In this document: in pieces, positions 15,713 to 23,066 of the stretch
Numbering within the stretch: position 1 is the stretch's first letter
Layout: each line of letters begins with the position of its first letter
From: an uncultured Selenomonas sp.
GTDB taxonomy: Bacteria > Bacillota > Negativicutes > Selenomonadales > Selenomonadaceae
Assembly: GCA_905372355.1 (NCBI GenBank)
Contig: CAJPOT010000001.1
Span: forward strand, 62,001-126,000
Direction: 5' to 3'
Length of the DNA stretch: 64,000 bases
Translations under genes and position numbers: made by a program
Notes under the pieces: model-generated
Database searches by the model: none
The model's input: the letters and a program-made list of their open reading frames with translations, nothing else
Told to the model about the DNA's origin: nothing

Positions 15713-16948
15713 ATGTACGGGATCGTCTTGATACTCGTGCTGATCATCACGGGTGGCGTCATTGCCGTCATCGGCGACCGCGTGGGCACGAAGGTCGGCA
15801 AGAAGCGCTTGTCTCTCTTCGGCCTCAGGCCGCGTCATACGTCGACCATCGTTACCATCGTCACGGGCTTCGTCATCACGACGCTGACGTTCATCATCCT
15901 TGCCGCCGCTTCAGAAAACGTGCGCACGGCGCTCTTCGGCATGGAGCAGCTCAACCGCTCGATGCGGGAAACGGAGGAAAAGCTCAAGGATGCGTCGGCC
16001 GAACTTACGTCGGCGCGCGCCGAGCAGGCGGCGGCGGACAAGGCGCTTGCCGATCTCAAGGGCAGTGTACGCTCACTAGAGGAGGAAGCCGAAAAGCTTT
16101 CTGCGGGCAACCGTGCGCTCGCAGCGAAGAACGATGAGCTCGCAAAGGAAAACACTGCGCTCGATGGGGTGAACCGTACACTTGCGGCAGAAAACGATGC
16201 GCTCGGTGCGGCGAACGAAACGCTTGGCACGGAGAATGCGGCGCTTGCGACGAGCAACGCGCAGCTTGCCGGCGATAAGAAGGCGCTGGAAACGCGCACG
16301 CAGGAGCTGCGCCGCGGGCTTGAGATCATCCGCGAGGGCGACATCGTCTATCGCGCGGGCGAGGTCATCGCGGCGGGCGTCATCAAGGGCGGACGGCCCG
16401 AGGACGATGTGCGCGCCGATGTCGCTGCACTCGCACAGCTCGCGAGCCGCAACGTCTCAGCACACCTCGGCAAAGATCTGCCCGACGGCGAGATCTGGGT
16501 CTACTCGCCCGAGGTCGATGACGCCGTCGCACGCATAGCCAAAGGCCCGGGCGATATGGTCGTGCGCATCGTCGCAGCGGGCAATCTCGTGCGCGGCGAA
16601 GCCGTGCGCGCCGCCCTCGACTTGCATCCGAACAGCATCGTCTATCGGCAGGGAGAATTCATCCTCGCGCAATCGTACCGTCTGACGGGTACGGGCGGTG
16701 CGCAGGCATCACAGGAAGTCGTCATGGACTTCTTGAAGCGCGTGAATGCCGCTGCTTCGGCACACGGCATTCTGCCCGATCCGATCCGCGGCACGGTCGG
16801 CGTCATCGATGGTGAGCAGATGTATGGCATCATGCAGACACTCGAACCGCTTTACGGCATGATCCTCCTCTCCGCCTATGCGCGAGATGACACCGATGCA
16901 CTCGGTCCTCTGCGGCTCAACATCAAGGTTGAGCGAGCAGCCGAATGA
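15713..16948 (+). CDS. DUF3084 membrane coiled-coil protein
   Basis: 411 residues: an N-terminal helix (YGIVLILVLIITGGVIAVIG), a short basic loop (KKRLSLFGLRPRHTS), a second helix (about 45-62), and a long coiled coil (about 85-205) with near-repeats (NRALAAKNDELAKEN, ENDALGAANETLGTEN). A globular C-terminal domain follows. This architecture matches the DUF3084 family, whose function is unknown. ATG at 15713 is preceded by AAAGGAG; TTG at 15710 is an alternative. The stop overlaps the next gene by four bases, so the pair probably works together. Confidence 0.8.
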   Translation: MYGIVLILVLIITGGVIAVIGDRVGTKVGKKRLSLFGLRPRHTSTIVTIVTGFVITTLTFIILAAASENVRTALFGMEQLNRSMRETEEKLKDASAELTSARAEQAAADKALADLKGSVRSLEEEAEKLSAGNRALAAKNDELAKENTALDGVNRTLAAENDALGAANETLGTENAALATSNAQLAGDKKALETRTQELRRGLEIIREGDIVYRAGEVIAAGVIKGGRPEDDVRADVAALAQLASRNVSAHLGKDLPDGEIWVYSPEVDDAVARIAKGPGDMVVRIVAAGNLVRGEAVRAALDLHPNSIVYRQGEFILAQSYRLTGTGGAQASQEVVMDFLKRVNAAASAHGILPDPIRGTVGVIDGEQMYGIMQTLEPLYGMILLSAYARDDTDALGPLRLNIKVERAAE

Positions 16949-17367
16949 TGGAGAACGGGACGCTCGCCGCCGTCGATCCCGGTCGCGAGAAGTGCGGGAT
17001 TGCGGTTCTCGATGTACATGGCGTGGTGCTTTTTCAAAAAGTGATCGAGACGCTTAATCTTGCGCGTGAAATCAACGATAAATATTCTAGGTATGCGTTT
17101 ACTGTTCTTGTGCTTGGAAACGGCACGACGAGCAAGGAAGCGAAGGAACGCATAGAAGAGGCCGTGCCTGGTTTGCGCGTGGTGCTTGTCGACGAGTACC
17201 GTACGACGGACATGGCGAAGCGGGCGTACTGGCAGGCACGTCCGCCGCGTGGCTGGCGGAGGCTTCTGCCCGCCTCGATGCTCGTGCCGCCCGAGCCTGT
17301 CGATGATTTTGTTGCCATCATCCTTGCACGGCGCTTTCTTGAAAAAGCGCCGTTAAGCGATGTTTGA
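16945..17367 (+). CDS. RuvC/YqgF-like nuclease-fold protein
   Basis: 140 residues with a ribonuclease-H-like fold signature at the N-terminus (AAVDPGREKCGIAVLD), like RuvC and the YqgF/RuvX family of pre-16S rRNA nucleases. VDEYRTTDMAKRAYW and a C-terminal acidic PVDDFVAIILA resemble the second acidic site. It is shorter than RuvC and diverges from YqgF, so a role in junction resolution or rRNA processing is only inferred. It is translationally coupled to the DUF3084 gene. Confidence 0.65.
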   Translation: MMENGTLAAVDPGREKCGIAVLDVHGVVLFQKVIETLNLAREINDKYSRYAFTVLVLGNGTTSKEAKERIEEAVPGLRVVLVDEYRTTDMAKRAYWQARPPRGWRRLLPASMLVPPEPVDDFVAIILARRFLEKAPLSDV

Positions 17368-17457
17368 GAGCAGGAAACCTGGTTTCCGCAAATGTTAAAG
17401 ATGTGTTGACGAACCTTTGGGCAGCACAATCCTTCCACAATGAAAAGGAGAGTTCAC

Positions 17458-17985
17458 ATGGCAGAAAAAGAAGAAAACCTCGAGGTAGAAACGAAAGGCG
17501 CGAAGAAGACGGCGAAGGCAGCAGAGGCAGTAGAGACTGCGGAAGCTGTCAAATCCGAAAAAGCCGCGAAGTTTGACGCGATGCTCAAGGAGCTTGACAT
17601 TCAGGCGTTCCAGAAGCAGGAAGTCGGCGATGAGTACGGTACGGTGCTCTACCGCTCCTCGATGGAAATCAAGGGGCAGTTCCTGCCCGTCATCGTCATC
17701 CTTGACGCCTCCATCTACGGTATTGTGCGCGTCATCGTCGGCAGCAAGGTCGTCAACGAGAAGAACGAGAGCGACCTCGCGGCATACATCAACGAGATGA
17801 ACAGCCGCTACAAGGTGTTCAAGTACTACACGGTGGAAGACGGCAGCCTCGTCCTCGATGCCTGCCTGCCCGCCTCCGACGAGGGATTCGAGCCGGACAT
17901 CGTGCGCACGATCCTCGACGTCATCCTGCAGCACCTCGATGAGACCTTCGGTGATACGATGAAGACCATCTGGGCGGACAACTGA
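17458..17985 (+). CDS. YbjN-like protein
   Basis: A 175-residue acidic cytoplasmic protein. The first 40 residues are Lys/Glu/Ala-rich and probably disordered (KGAKKTAKAAEAVE). The rest resembles the YbjN/type III-chaperone-like fold (LAAYINEMNSRYKVFKYY, LVLDACLP, ILQHLDETFGDTMKTIW). The start at 17458 follows AAAAGGAGAG. A perfect 7-base palindrome with one-base spacer, GGAAACC-T-GGTTTCC (17373-17387), lies upstream, followed by TTGACG (17406-17411); no good -10 is seen. Function is not known. Confidence 0.65.
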   Translation: MAEKEENLEVETKGAKKTAKAAEAVETAEAVKSEKAAKFDAMLKELDIQAFQKQEVGDEYGTVLYRSSMEIKGQFLPVIVILDASIYGIVRVIVGSKVVNEKNESDLAAYINEMNSRYKVFKYYTVEDGSLVLDACLPASDEGFEPDIVRTILDVILQHLDETFGDTMKTIWADN

Positions 17986-17995
17986 GAAACGAATC

Positions 17996-18047
17996 AAGAG
18001 GGGCTGCTCCGAAAAGCGAGATTTCGCTTCTTGGAGCAGCCCTCTTT
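17996..18047 (+). terminator. Terminator after the YbjN-like gene
   Basis: The long inverted repeat AAGAGGGGCTGCTCC (17996-18010) pairs with GGAGCAGCCCTCTT (18033-18046), with an inner AAGCGA/TCGCTT hairpin. A short T-run follows. It ends the DUF3084/RuvC-like/YbjN unit. Confidence 0.75.
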
Positions 18048-18063
18048 GCTTGGGAAACGCATG

Positions 18064-18103
18064 AAAAAACTGCCGCAAGCCTTCTGGCTTGCGGCAGTTT
18101 TTT
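18064..18103. terminator. Bidirectional terminator, perfect 18-bp stem
   Basis: AAAAAACTGCCGCAAGCC (18064-18081) pairs perfectly with 18086-18103, with a TTCT loop and T-runs on both strands. It separates the convergent YbjN-like and DUF1858 genes. Confidence 0.9.
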
Positions 18104-18111
18104 CGTGCAAA

Positions 18112-18312
18112 TCAGCCCGCGGTGACAGCTTCGTTCAGACCCTTCATCAAGGCGTCGATGTCGATGCCGTGCGCGAGTGCACCCTGCTCGATGTTCTCGA
18201 AGTGCGAGGCGGCGCAGCCGATGCAACCCATGCCGGCACTCATGAATACGGGAACGGTGGCGGGATATTTCTGGACAACCTCTCCGATGCCCATATCTTT
18301 CGTTATGGTCAT
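18112..18312 (-). CDS. DUF1858 redox-disulfide protein
   Basis: A 66-residue protein with the DUF1858 pattern: DMGIGEVVQKYPATVPVFMSAGMGCIGCAASHFENIEQGALAHGID in outline, with a CxxC pair (GCIGC near residue 30). Such proteins are annotated as hybrid-cluster-associated redox disulfide proteins and are common in anaerobes. It is a monocistronic minus-strand gene bounded by a bidirectional terminator. A GGAGG ribosome site lies just upstream of its ATG. Confidence 0.88.
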   Translation of the reverse strand: MTITKDMGIGEVVQKYPATVPVFMSAGMGCIGCAASHFENIEQGALAHGIDIDALMKGLNEAVTAG

Positions 18313-18437
18313 ACAAAAACCTCCTTTGTTACAGGGAAACTCCCAAGAAGCCGACAGAAGTCAGCCGGTTGATTGGTTCCTTGTAAGGGCGAGTATACGG
18401 CAGAGCCGCATACGAAAAACACCTTACTACTGGCTAA

Positions 18438-18446
18438 ATTATATCA
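18438..18446 (-). promoter_or_regulatory. Extended -10 of the DUF1858 gene
   Basis: On the minus strand TGATATAAT (18446 down to 18438) is an extended -10. No convincing -35 is seen. An inverted repeat CTAGC/GCTAG lies a few bases upstream (about 18453-18467) and could be an operator. Confidence 0.5.
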
Positions 18447-18535
18447 TGTTTCCTAGCCGATAGCTAGAGGATATTTCGATTCTTGAGAATAGTTGCTGTC
18501 ATGTTGCGTGGAATGCAGCGCATCTATAGGATGCG

Positions 18536-18573
18536 AAAAGGAGCTGTCGTACATGCTTGCGACAGCTCCTTTT
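18536..18573 (-). terminator. Terminator of the minus-strand coiled-coil gene
   Basis: AAAAGGAGCTGTCG (18536-18549) pairs perfectly with CGACAGCTCCTTTT (18560-18573), giving a 14-bp stem with a 10-base loop and T-run on the minus strand. It lies 21 bases beyond the stop codon at 18595. Confidence 0.85.
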
Positions 18574-18594
18574 CCGTGTTTTGCATTTCGTACG

Positions 18595-19560
18595 CTATGC
18601 CTGCCAGTAGTGGGCGTGCGACTGACGATAGGCGGCGGAATCCTTGCCCTTGATCTGCGCGTCCAACTGGCGCAGCTGCTGCTGAATCGCCGTCTTCTCA
18701 TCGGGCGAGGCTGCTTCGGCGAGCTGCGCCTGCATCTGCTGCTTCTTGGCCTTGAGCTTCTGAATCTCGTCGTCCACGTTCTTGTCGGAGGACATTGTCA
18801 CCTCTTGGCCGTCCTCTGCGTCTTTCGCCGCAGGAGCAGCGCTCGCGTTCGCATCTGCGTCCTCGGCAGGGGCAGGGGCGTCGGATGCCGGCGCGTTGGC
18901 TGCCTGGACTCCGTACGCCTGCGCGGCTCGCATCTGGTTGATGCCGAGCTGCAGCGAGGCGATTTCCTTCTGCCTGTTTTGCATGGCCTCCGGATTCGTC
19001 AGCCGAAGCGCTTCTATGGGATGGTTTGTCGCATAGTCAAGCTCGCGCTCCATGCGCTGTGCTGCAGACTGCGCCTTTGCTGCGAACGCGCCGCTCTCTT
19101 TCGACTGCTGCAGCGATGCTCCTGCAGAGAGCAGATTGGCGAGGCGTGCATCTTCTCGGCTCTTCTTGTCGACCTTTTTGTCCTGGACGCTCGCCGTGCC
19201 GAAGCGGTCACGAGCGCTGCCGGACGCATCGCTTTCGTCCTCGCTCTTCTTGTCCGCCCGCGTCGCTTCCGCCATTTGCTTCTGCAAATCGGCAAGCTGC
19301 TGCATCATCGTTTTCAGCAGGGCGTCCTTCGCCTCCGGGCGCATCTCGTCGTTGCCCTTGACTTCTTCGATGCGTGCCTGCAAGCGTGAAATGTTTTCCT
19401 GCAAGGGATTGGCTTTTTTCGAGCCGGCAGGATTTGCAGCAGGAGCACCGTTGGACGACTGCACGAGATTTTCCGTTTTGTTCTGCATGGCTGCAGCAGT
19501 CATGCCGCCTGCAGCACGGCGATGCAGGACGGGCGACATCAAAAATCTGGATATCTGCAT
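18595..19560 (-). CDS. Coiled-coil protein of unknown function
   Basis: 321 residues rich in Ala, Gln, Lys and Glu. The start is the ATG at 19560 because GAGGAGG lies just upstream, although another ATG is in frame at 19575. Three coiled-coil or helical stretches are visible (about 45-85 NISRLQARIEEVKG; about 150-190; about 255-300 IQKLKAKKQQMQAQLAEA), separated by an Ala/Asp-rich linker. No signal peptide or membrane helix is clear. The C-terminal coil resembles FlxA-like proteins only loosely. It is a lone gene between a terminator and a MITE. Confidence 0.7.
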   Translation of the reverse strand: MQISRFLMSPVLHRRAAGGMTAAAMQNKTENLVQSSNGAPAANPAGSKKANPLQENISRLQARIEEVKGNDEMRPEAKDALLKTMMQQLADLQKQMAEATRADKKSEDESDASGSARDRFGTASVQDKKVDKKSREDARLANLLSAGASLQQSKESGAFAAKAQSAAQRMERELDYATNHPIEALRLTNPEAMQNRQKEIASLQLGINQMRAAQAYGVQAANAPASDAPAPAEDADANASAAPAAKDAEDGQEVTMSSDKNVDDEIQKLKAKKQQMQAQLAEAASPDEKTAIQQQLRQLDAQIKGKDSAAYRQSHAHYWQA

Positions 19561-19628
19561 GATGACCCTCCTCATTAAAAAAAGATTAGACTTCTTCCCT
19601 TGATTTATTCGTTTATTTGGGAGGAAAA

Positions 19629-19800
19629 CTTAAGGAATCACTGATAAATTCAGCTACCCATCTTCACACATCTACACTGTCCTGTCGTCGTCGACAAATC
19701 CTCGACGTAGCCACTGCTACGCCTGCGGTTTGTCTCCTAGACAGGAACAGCGTATCTGTGCAAATCTGGGCAACCTCATTTTATCAGCGTTTCCTTAAGG
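19629..19800. mobile_element. Full-length MITE (about 171-base hairpin)
   Basis: Bases 19629-19800 form one long imperfect palindrome. The ends are CTTAAGGAATCACTGATAAA and, inverted, CTTAAGGAAACGCTGATAAA. Inner arms CTGTCCTGTC/GACAGGAACAG, GACAAATCC/GGTTTGTC and GTAGC-CACT-GCTAC continue the pairing to the centre. Nothing is encoded. Shorter, internally deleted relatives lie at 3639-3730 and 9974-10050. The structure fits a MITE; the parent transposase is not in the window. Confidence 0.75.
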
Positions 19801-19826
19801 CCTTGCTGCCTTAGGGAGAATTTTCC

Positions 19827-19854
19827 TTGCATTTTTCTACAACTGCGCTATAAT
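19827..19854 (+). promoter_or_regulatory. Promoter of the thi operon (TTGCAT-16-TATAAT)
   Basis: -35 TTGCAT (19827-19832) and -10 TATAAT (19849-19854) with a 16-base spacer, placed about 12 bases before the TPP riboswitch. It starts just outside the MITE. Confidence 0.8.
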
Positions 19855-19865
19855 GAATACTGCAA

Positions 19866-19950
19866 AAGGGGAGTCCACGAATGGGCTGAGAGGGAGCTTT
19901 TCGCTCCGACCCGAAACCTGATTTGGATCATGCCAACGTAGGGAATAGAA
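19866..19950 (+). promoter_or_regulatory. TPP riboswitch (THI box)
   Basis: The conserved THI-box elements are all readable: GGGGAGTC, then GGGCTGAGAGG (about 19883-19893), the variable P3 hairpin GGGAGC-TTTT-GCTCC, GACCC, and ACCTGATTTGGATCATGCC followed by AACGTAGGGAA (19917-19946). TPP binding should favour the downstream terminator and shut off thiSGHE. Confidence 0.96.
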
Positions 19951-19960
19951 GGCGATTTTG

Positions 19961-19998
19961 ACCGCATACACCACTTTGGCGTGTGCGGTTTTCTTTTT
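19961..19998 (+). terminator. Attenuator terminator of the TPP riboswitch
   Basis: ACCGCATACAC (19961-19971) pairs with GTGTGCGGT (19981-19989), followed by TTTTCTTTTT. It sits between the aptamer and the thiS ribosome site GGGAGGG (19999-20005), the classic layout for control by transcription termination. Confidence 0.9.
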
Positions 19999-20005
19999 GG
20001 GAGGG

Positions 20006-20206
20006 ATGAAGATGGTGAAGGTCAACGGCGAGGAGGCTGCGGCGGACGGCAGGATGCTCTTGGACTATCTGCGAGAAGCCGGCTATGTGCCCGCACGCAT
20101 CGCCGTCGAGAGAAACGGCGAGATCGTGCCGCGGGCGACGTATGAATCGGTGCGGCTTGCGGCAGGCGATGTCGTGGAGATCGTGAGCTTCGTCGGCGGC
20201 GGCTGA
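20006..20206 (+). CDS. thiS: Sulfur carrier protein ThiS
   Basis: A 66-residue ubiquitin-like sulfur carrier for thiazole synthesis. The start at 20006 (MKMVKVNGEE) follows GGGAGGG right after the attenuator; an in-frame upstream ATG lies inside the riboswitch leader and is not credible. The protein ends FVGGG, giving the terminal Gly-Gly that is thiocarboxylated. The adenylating enzyme ThiF, normally encoded nearby, is absent from this operon. Confidence 0.93.
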   Translation: MKMVKVNGEEAAADGRMLLDYLREAGYVPARIAVERNGEIVPRATYESVRLAAGDVVEIVSFVGGG

Positions 20207-20293
20207 GGCGATGAGGCGCGTCGTGCTTTTGTAGGGACGTGCCGTCGATGGAGGGAAGGCTTCTCCCAAAGGGAGGGCGAAGGGGGAAATCGT

Positions 20294-21091
20294 ATGGAAA
20301 AGAAGCAAGGGGAAGATATGTTGAAGCTCGGCGGCAAAATGTTCCGCTCGCGCTTCATCCTCGGCTCGGGCAAGTATTCGCTCGAACTCATCCGCGCCGC
20401 CGTGGAAAATGCGGGCGCGGAAATGGTGACGCTCGCCGTGCGGCGCACGAATACGCGCGAAGGCGAGAGCATCCTCGATTACATTCCTGAGCATGTGACG
20501 CTCCTGCCGAACACGTCGGGCGCACGCACGGCAGAGGAAGCCGTGCGCATCGCACGCATGGCGCGCGAGCTTGGCTGCGGCGACTTCATCAAGGTGGAGA
20601 TCATGCGCGACGCGAAGTATCTTCTGCCAGACAACGAGGAGACGGTTCGCGCGACGAAACTGCTCGCCGCCGAGGGATTCACCGTCCTGCCGTACATGTT
20701 CCCCGACCTCTATGCGGCACGCGCCCTTGAGACGGCGGGAGCGGCGGCGGTCATGCCGCTCGCCGCTCCCATCGGCTCGAATCAAGGGCTGCAGGCGAAA
20801 GCGTTCATCAAGATTCTCGTCGAGGAGATCGACGTGCCGATCATCGTCGATGCGGGCATCGGCAGGCCGTCGGAAGCGTGCGAGGCGATGGAACTTGGCG
20901 CCGCCGCCGTCATGGCGAACACGGCGATCGCGACGGCGGGCGACGTGGCGCGCATGGCGGGGGCGTTCAAGTCGGCGATCGAGGCGGGGCGCGCGGCGTA
21001 TCTTGCGGGGCTTGGCCGCGTCTTGGAGCGCGGCGCGTCTGCTTCCGATCCGCTGACGGGCTTTCTGCACGAGGGAGAGGCGACGAGATGA
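20294..21091 (+). CDS. thiG: Thiazole synthase ThiG
   Basis: TIM-barrel enzyme that forms the thiazole phosphate from DXP, ThiS thiocarboxylate and dehydroglycine. Readable motifs: [40 protein letters not shown] with the Schiff-base lysine region, [13 protein letters not shown], and [12 protein letters not shown]. At 265 residues it matches the family. ATG at 20318 ([11 protein letters not shown]) is an equally plausible start because it also has a ribosome site and gives the usual N-terminus. The stop overlaps thiH (ATGA). Confidence 0.95.
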   Translation: MEKKQGEDMLKLGGKMFRSRFILGSGKYSLELIRAAVENAGAEMVTLAVRRTNTREGESILDYIPEHVTLLPNTSGARTAEEAVRIARMARELGCGDFIKVEIMRDAKYLLPDNEETVRATKLLAAEGFTVLPYMFPDLYAARALETAGAAAVMPLAAPIGSNQGLQAKAFIKILVEEIDVPIIVDAGIGRPSEACEAMELGAAAVMANTAIATAGDVARMAGAFKSAIEAGRAAYLAGLGRVLERGASASDPLTGFLHEGEATR

Positions 21092-22344
21092 GAGAAGATG
21101 CAAGCTACTTCATAGATTCGGTGCGCTTGAGCGGCGCGGCGCTCGAAAGGAAGCACCGCCTCGAAAACGATCCGACGAGCCGCACGGACGTCATGGCGTA
21201 TGCGAGAGATATGGAGCGGATTGATTCCGATGTGCGCGAAAAGGTGCTTTCTGCGGCAGCGGAGTACGATCCTGCCGCTTACAGCGCCGCCGACGTCGAG
21301 CGTGCTCTCGCGCACGAGCGGTGCAGCATCGAGGACTTCGCGGCGCTCCTTGCTCCTGCCGCCGCGCCCTTTTTGGAGCGCATGGCGAGGCGTGCCCAGC
21401 AGGAGACGGGGCGTCACTTCGGCAACACGGTCTACGTATTCACGCCGCTTTACATCGCGAATTACTGCGATAATTACTGCATTTACTGCGGCTTCAACCG
21501 CTACAACGACATCGTGCGTCGAAGGCTCACAGAGGCGGAGATCGCACGCGAGATGGAGGTCATCGCGGCGTCGGGCATCGAGGAGATCTTGCTGTTGACG
21601 GGCGAAAGCCCCGCGATGAGCGACATCGCCTACATCGGCGAGGCGTGCCGCCTGGCGCGGCGGCATTTCCGCAATGTCGGACTCGAAATCTATCCCGTGA
21701 ATACGGCGGACTATCGCTATCTGCACGAGTGCGGCGCGGACTATGTGACGGTGTTTCAGGAGACGTATGACGCCACGCGCTACGAGGAGCTTCACCTCGC
21801 GGGCCGAAAGCGCGTCTTTCCCTATCGTTTCGAGGCGCAGGAACGCGCCATCTTGGGCGGCATGAGGGGCGTTGGCTTCTCGGCTCTTCTGGGACTCACC
21901 GACTTTCGGCGCGACGCCCTGGCGACGGCGCTGCACGTCTACTTCCTGCAGCGCAAATATCCGCATGTCGAATACTCGCTCTCCTGTCCAAGGCTTCGCC
22001 CCATCGTCAACAATGCGGGAATCAACCCGCGCGACGTGCATGAAAGGGAGCTTTGCCAAGTGCTATGCGCCTACCGCATCTTCCTGCCCTACGTCGGCAT
22101 CACGGTTTCCTCGCGCGAGTCGGCGAGTTTTCGCGACGGCATCGTGAAGATCGCGGCGACGAAGGTGTCGGCGGGCGTCTCGACGGGCATCGGCGACCAC
22201 GAGGAAAAGTACGAGGGAAAGGAAGCGCAGGCGGCGGGCGACGAGCAGTTTGAAATCGCCGACGCACGCTCACTCGCTGAGATGTACGCAGGACTCTCGC
22301 GCGGCGGTCTGCAGCCCGTGCTGAACGATTACGTCTATGTATAG
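21088..22344 (+). CDS. thiH: 2-iminoacetate synthase ThiH
   Basis: Radical SAM enzyme that cleaves tyrosine to dehydroglycine for ThiG. The 4Fe-4S motif is [10 protein letters not shown] (CxxxCxxC, about residue 125). The core from SAADVERAL onward aligns with E. coli ThiH by eye, while about 50 extra residues precede it, making 418 residues. The C-terminus carries [12 protein letters not shown] and a helix with LNDYVYV. The ATG at 21088 overlaps the thiG stop; the end overlaps thiE by eight bases. Tyrosine-dependent ThiH rather than ThiO fits an anaerobe. Confidence 0.95.
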   Translation: MREDASYFIDSVRLSGAALERKHRLENDPTSRTDVMAYARDMERIDSDVREKVLSAAAEYDPAAYSAADVERALAHERCSIEDFAALLAPAAAPFLERMARRAQQETGRHFGNTVYVFTPLYIANYCDNYCIYCGFNRYNDIVRRRLTEAEIAREMEVIAASGIEEILLLTGESPAMSDIAYIGEACRLARRHFRNVGLEIYPVNTADYRYLHECGADYVTVFQETYDATRYEELHLAGRKRVFPYRFEAQERAILGGMRGVGFSALLGLTDFRRDALATALHVYFLQRKYPHVEYSLSCPRLRPIVNNAGINPRDVHERELCQVLCAYRIFLPYVGITVSSRESASFRDGIVKIAATKVSAGVSTGIGDHEEKYEGKEAQAAGDEQFEIADARSLAEMYAGLSRGGLQPVLNDYVYV

Positions 22345-22993
22345 GGGAAAAATCATCGCATGCATCACGAATCGCCGTCTGGTCGAGGGCGATTTCCTCG
22401 CCCAGATCGAGCGTGTCGCCGCGATGGAGATGGTGGACTGGATCATCGTGCGCGAAAAGGATTTGCGGTTTGAGGAGTATCGGCAGCTTTTCGTGCAGGT
22501 CGCACGCATCGCGCATAAGGGCGGCAAGAAGTGTCTCGCGCACGGTCGGATTGCGCTCGGCATGATGTCGGAACTGGGCGCGGACGGCATCCATCTGCCG
22601 CTCGACGTCCTGCGCGAATGGCGAGCGGCGAGCGGGCGGCAGTCAGGCGGCGAGGGCGCTGTGCAGCTCGTCGGCGCATCGGCGCATTCCGCCACCGAAA
22701 TAGCCGAAGCCGCCGCCCTTGGCGCAGACTACGCGACGCTCAGTCCCATCTTCGCCACGGCGTGCAAGCCGGGTGTTGCCCCTCTCGGCACGGCCGCCCT
22801 CGCCGCCGCCTGCAAGGCGTCGCCGCTCCCCGTATTCGCGCTCGGCGGCATCGGCATGGACAAGCTCGACGCTTGTATCGAAGCCGGCGCGGCGGGCTGC
22901 TGCATGATGTCGGAGCTGATGCGGTGCATTTGTTCGATCTGCTCTGTACCTTTGGGGCTTGAGTTCTTGAAGGTTCATGGTACAATAAAATAG
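22337..22993 (+). CDS. thiE: Thiamine phosphate synthase (ThiE/TenI family)
   Basis: 218-residue TIM barrel that couples thiazole phosphate and HMP-PP. Motifs: WIIVREKDL, HLPLDV, VGASAHS, YATLSPIFATACKPGVAPLG and FALGGIG. The Arg-Asp of many ThiE proteins is replaced by Arg-Glu (VREKDL), so a TenI-like role cannot be excluded. The last eleven residues (LEFLKVHGTIK) are encoded by the promoter of the next gene, so the C-terminal tail is not homologous to the family. Confidence 0.85.
   Translation: MYRGKIIACITNRRLVEGDFLAQIERVAAMEMVDWIIVREKDLRFEEYRQLFVQVARIAHKGGKKCLAHGRIALGMMSELGADGIHLPLDVLREWRAASGRQSGGEGAVQLVGASAHSATEIAEAAALGADYATLSPIFATACKPGVAPLGTAALAAACKASPLPVFALGGIGMDKLDACIEAGAAGCCMMSELMRCICSICSVPLGLEFLKVHGTIK
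22959..22986 (+). promoter_or_regulatory. Flotillin-gene promoter inside the thiE 3' end
   Basis: TTGAGT (22959-22964), 16-base spacer, TACAAT (22981-22986), with the core TTCATGGTACAATAA identical to the lpxC and bamA promoters. The thiE reading frame runs through it and stops at 22991-22993. Confidence 0.75.
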
Positions 22994-22996
22994 AAG

Positions 22997-23025
22997 GGCG
23001 GGAAAGGACGATGTCCTTTCCCGCC
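22997..23025 (+). terminator. Perfect 13-bp hairpin after thiE
   Basis: GGCGGGAAAGGAC (22997-23009) pairs perfectly with GTCCTTTCCCGCC (23013-23025) around a 3-base loop. Only a weak T-run (CCTTTTG) follows, so it may stop thi transcripts poorly. It also lies at the expected 5' end of transcripts from the promoter at 22959-22986 and may shield that mRNA. Confidence 0.5.
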
Positions 23026-23066
23026 ATATCCTTTTGTGCTGCTTTCAAGGAGGTGAAAGCGGCGCC

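Noticed and set aside
19629-19800. The long palindrome as a CRISPR repeat or a rho-independent terminator
   Set aside because: There is no regular repeat-spacer pattern, and the palindrome is far too long with no T-run; related copies at other sites fit a MITE better.
20207-20293. A hidden thiF fragment between thiS and thiG
   Set aside because: The 87-base gap is too short for the enzyme and shows no coding resemblance.
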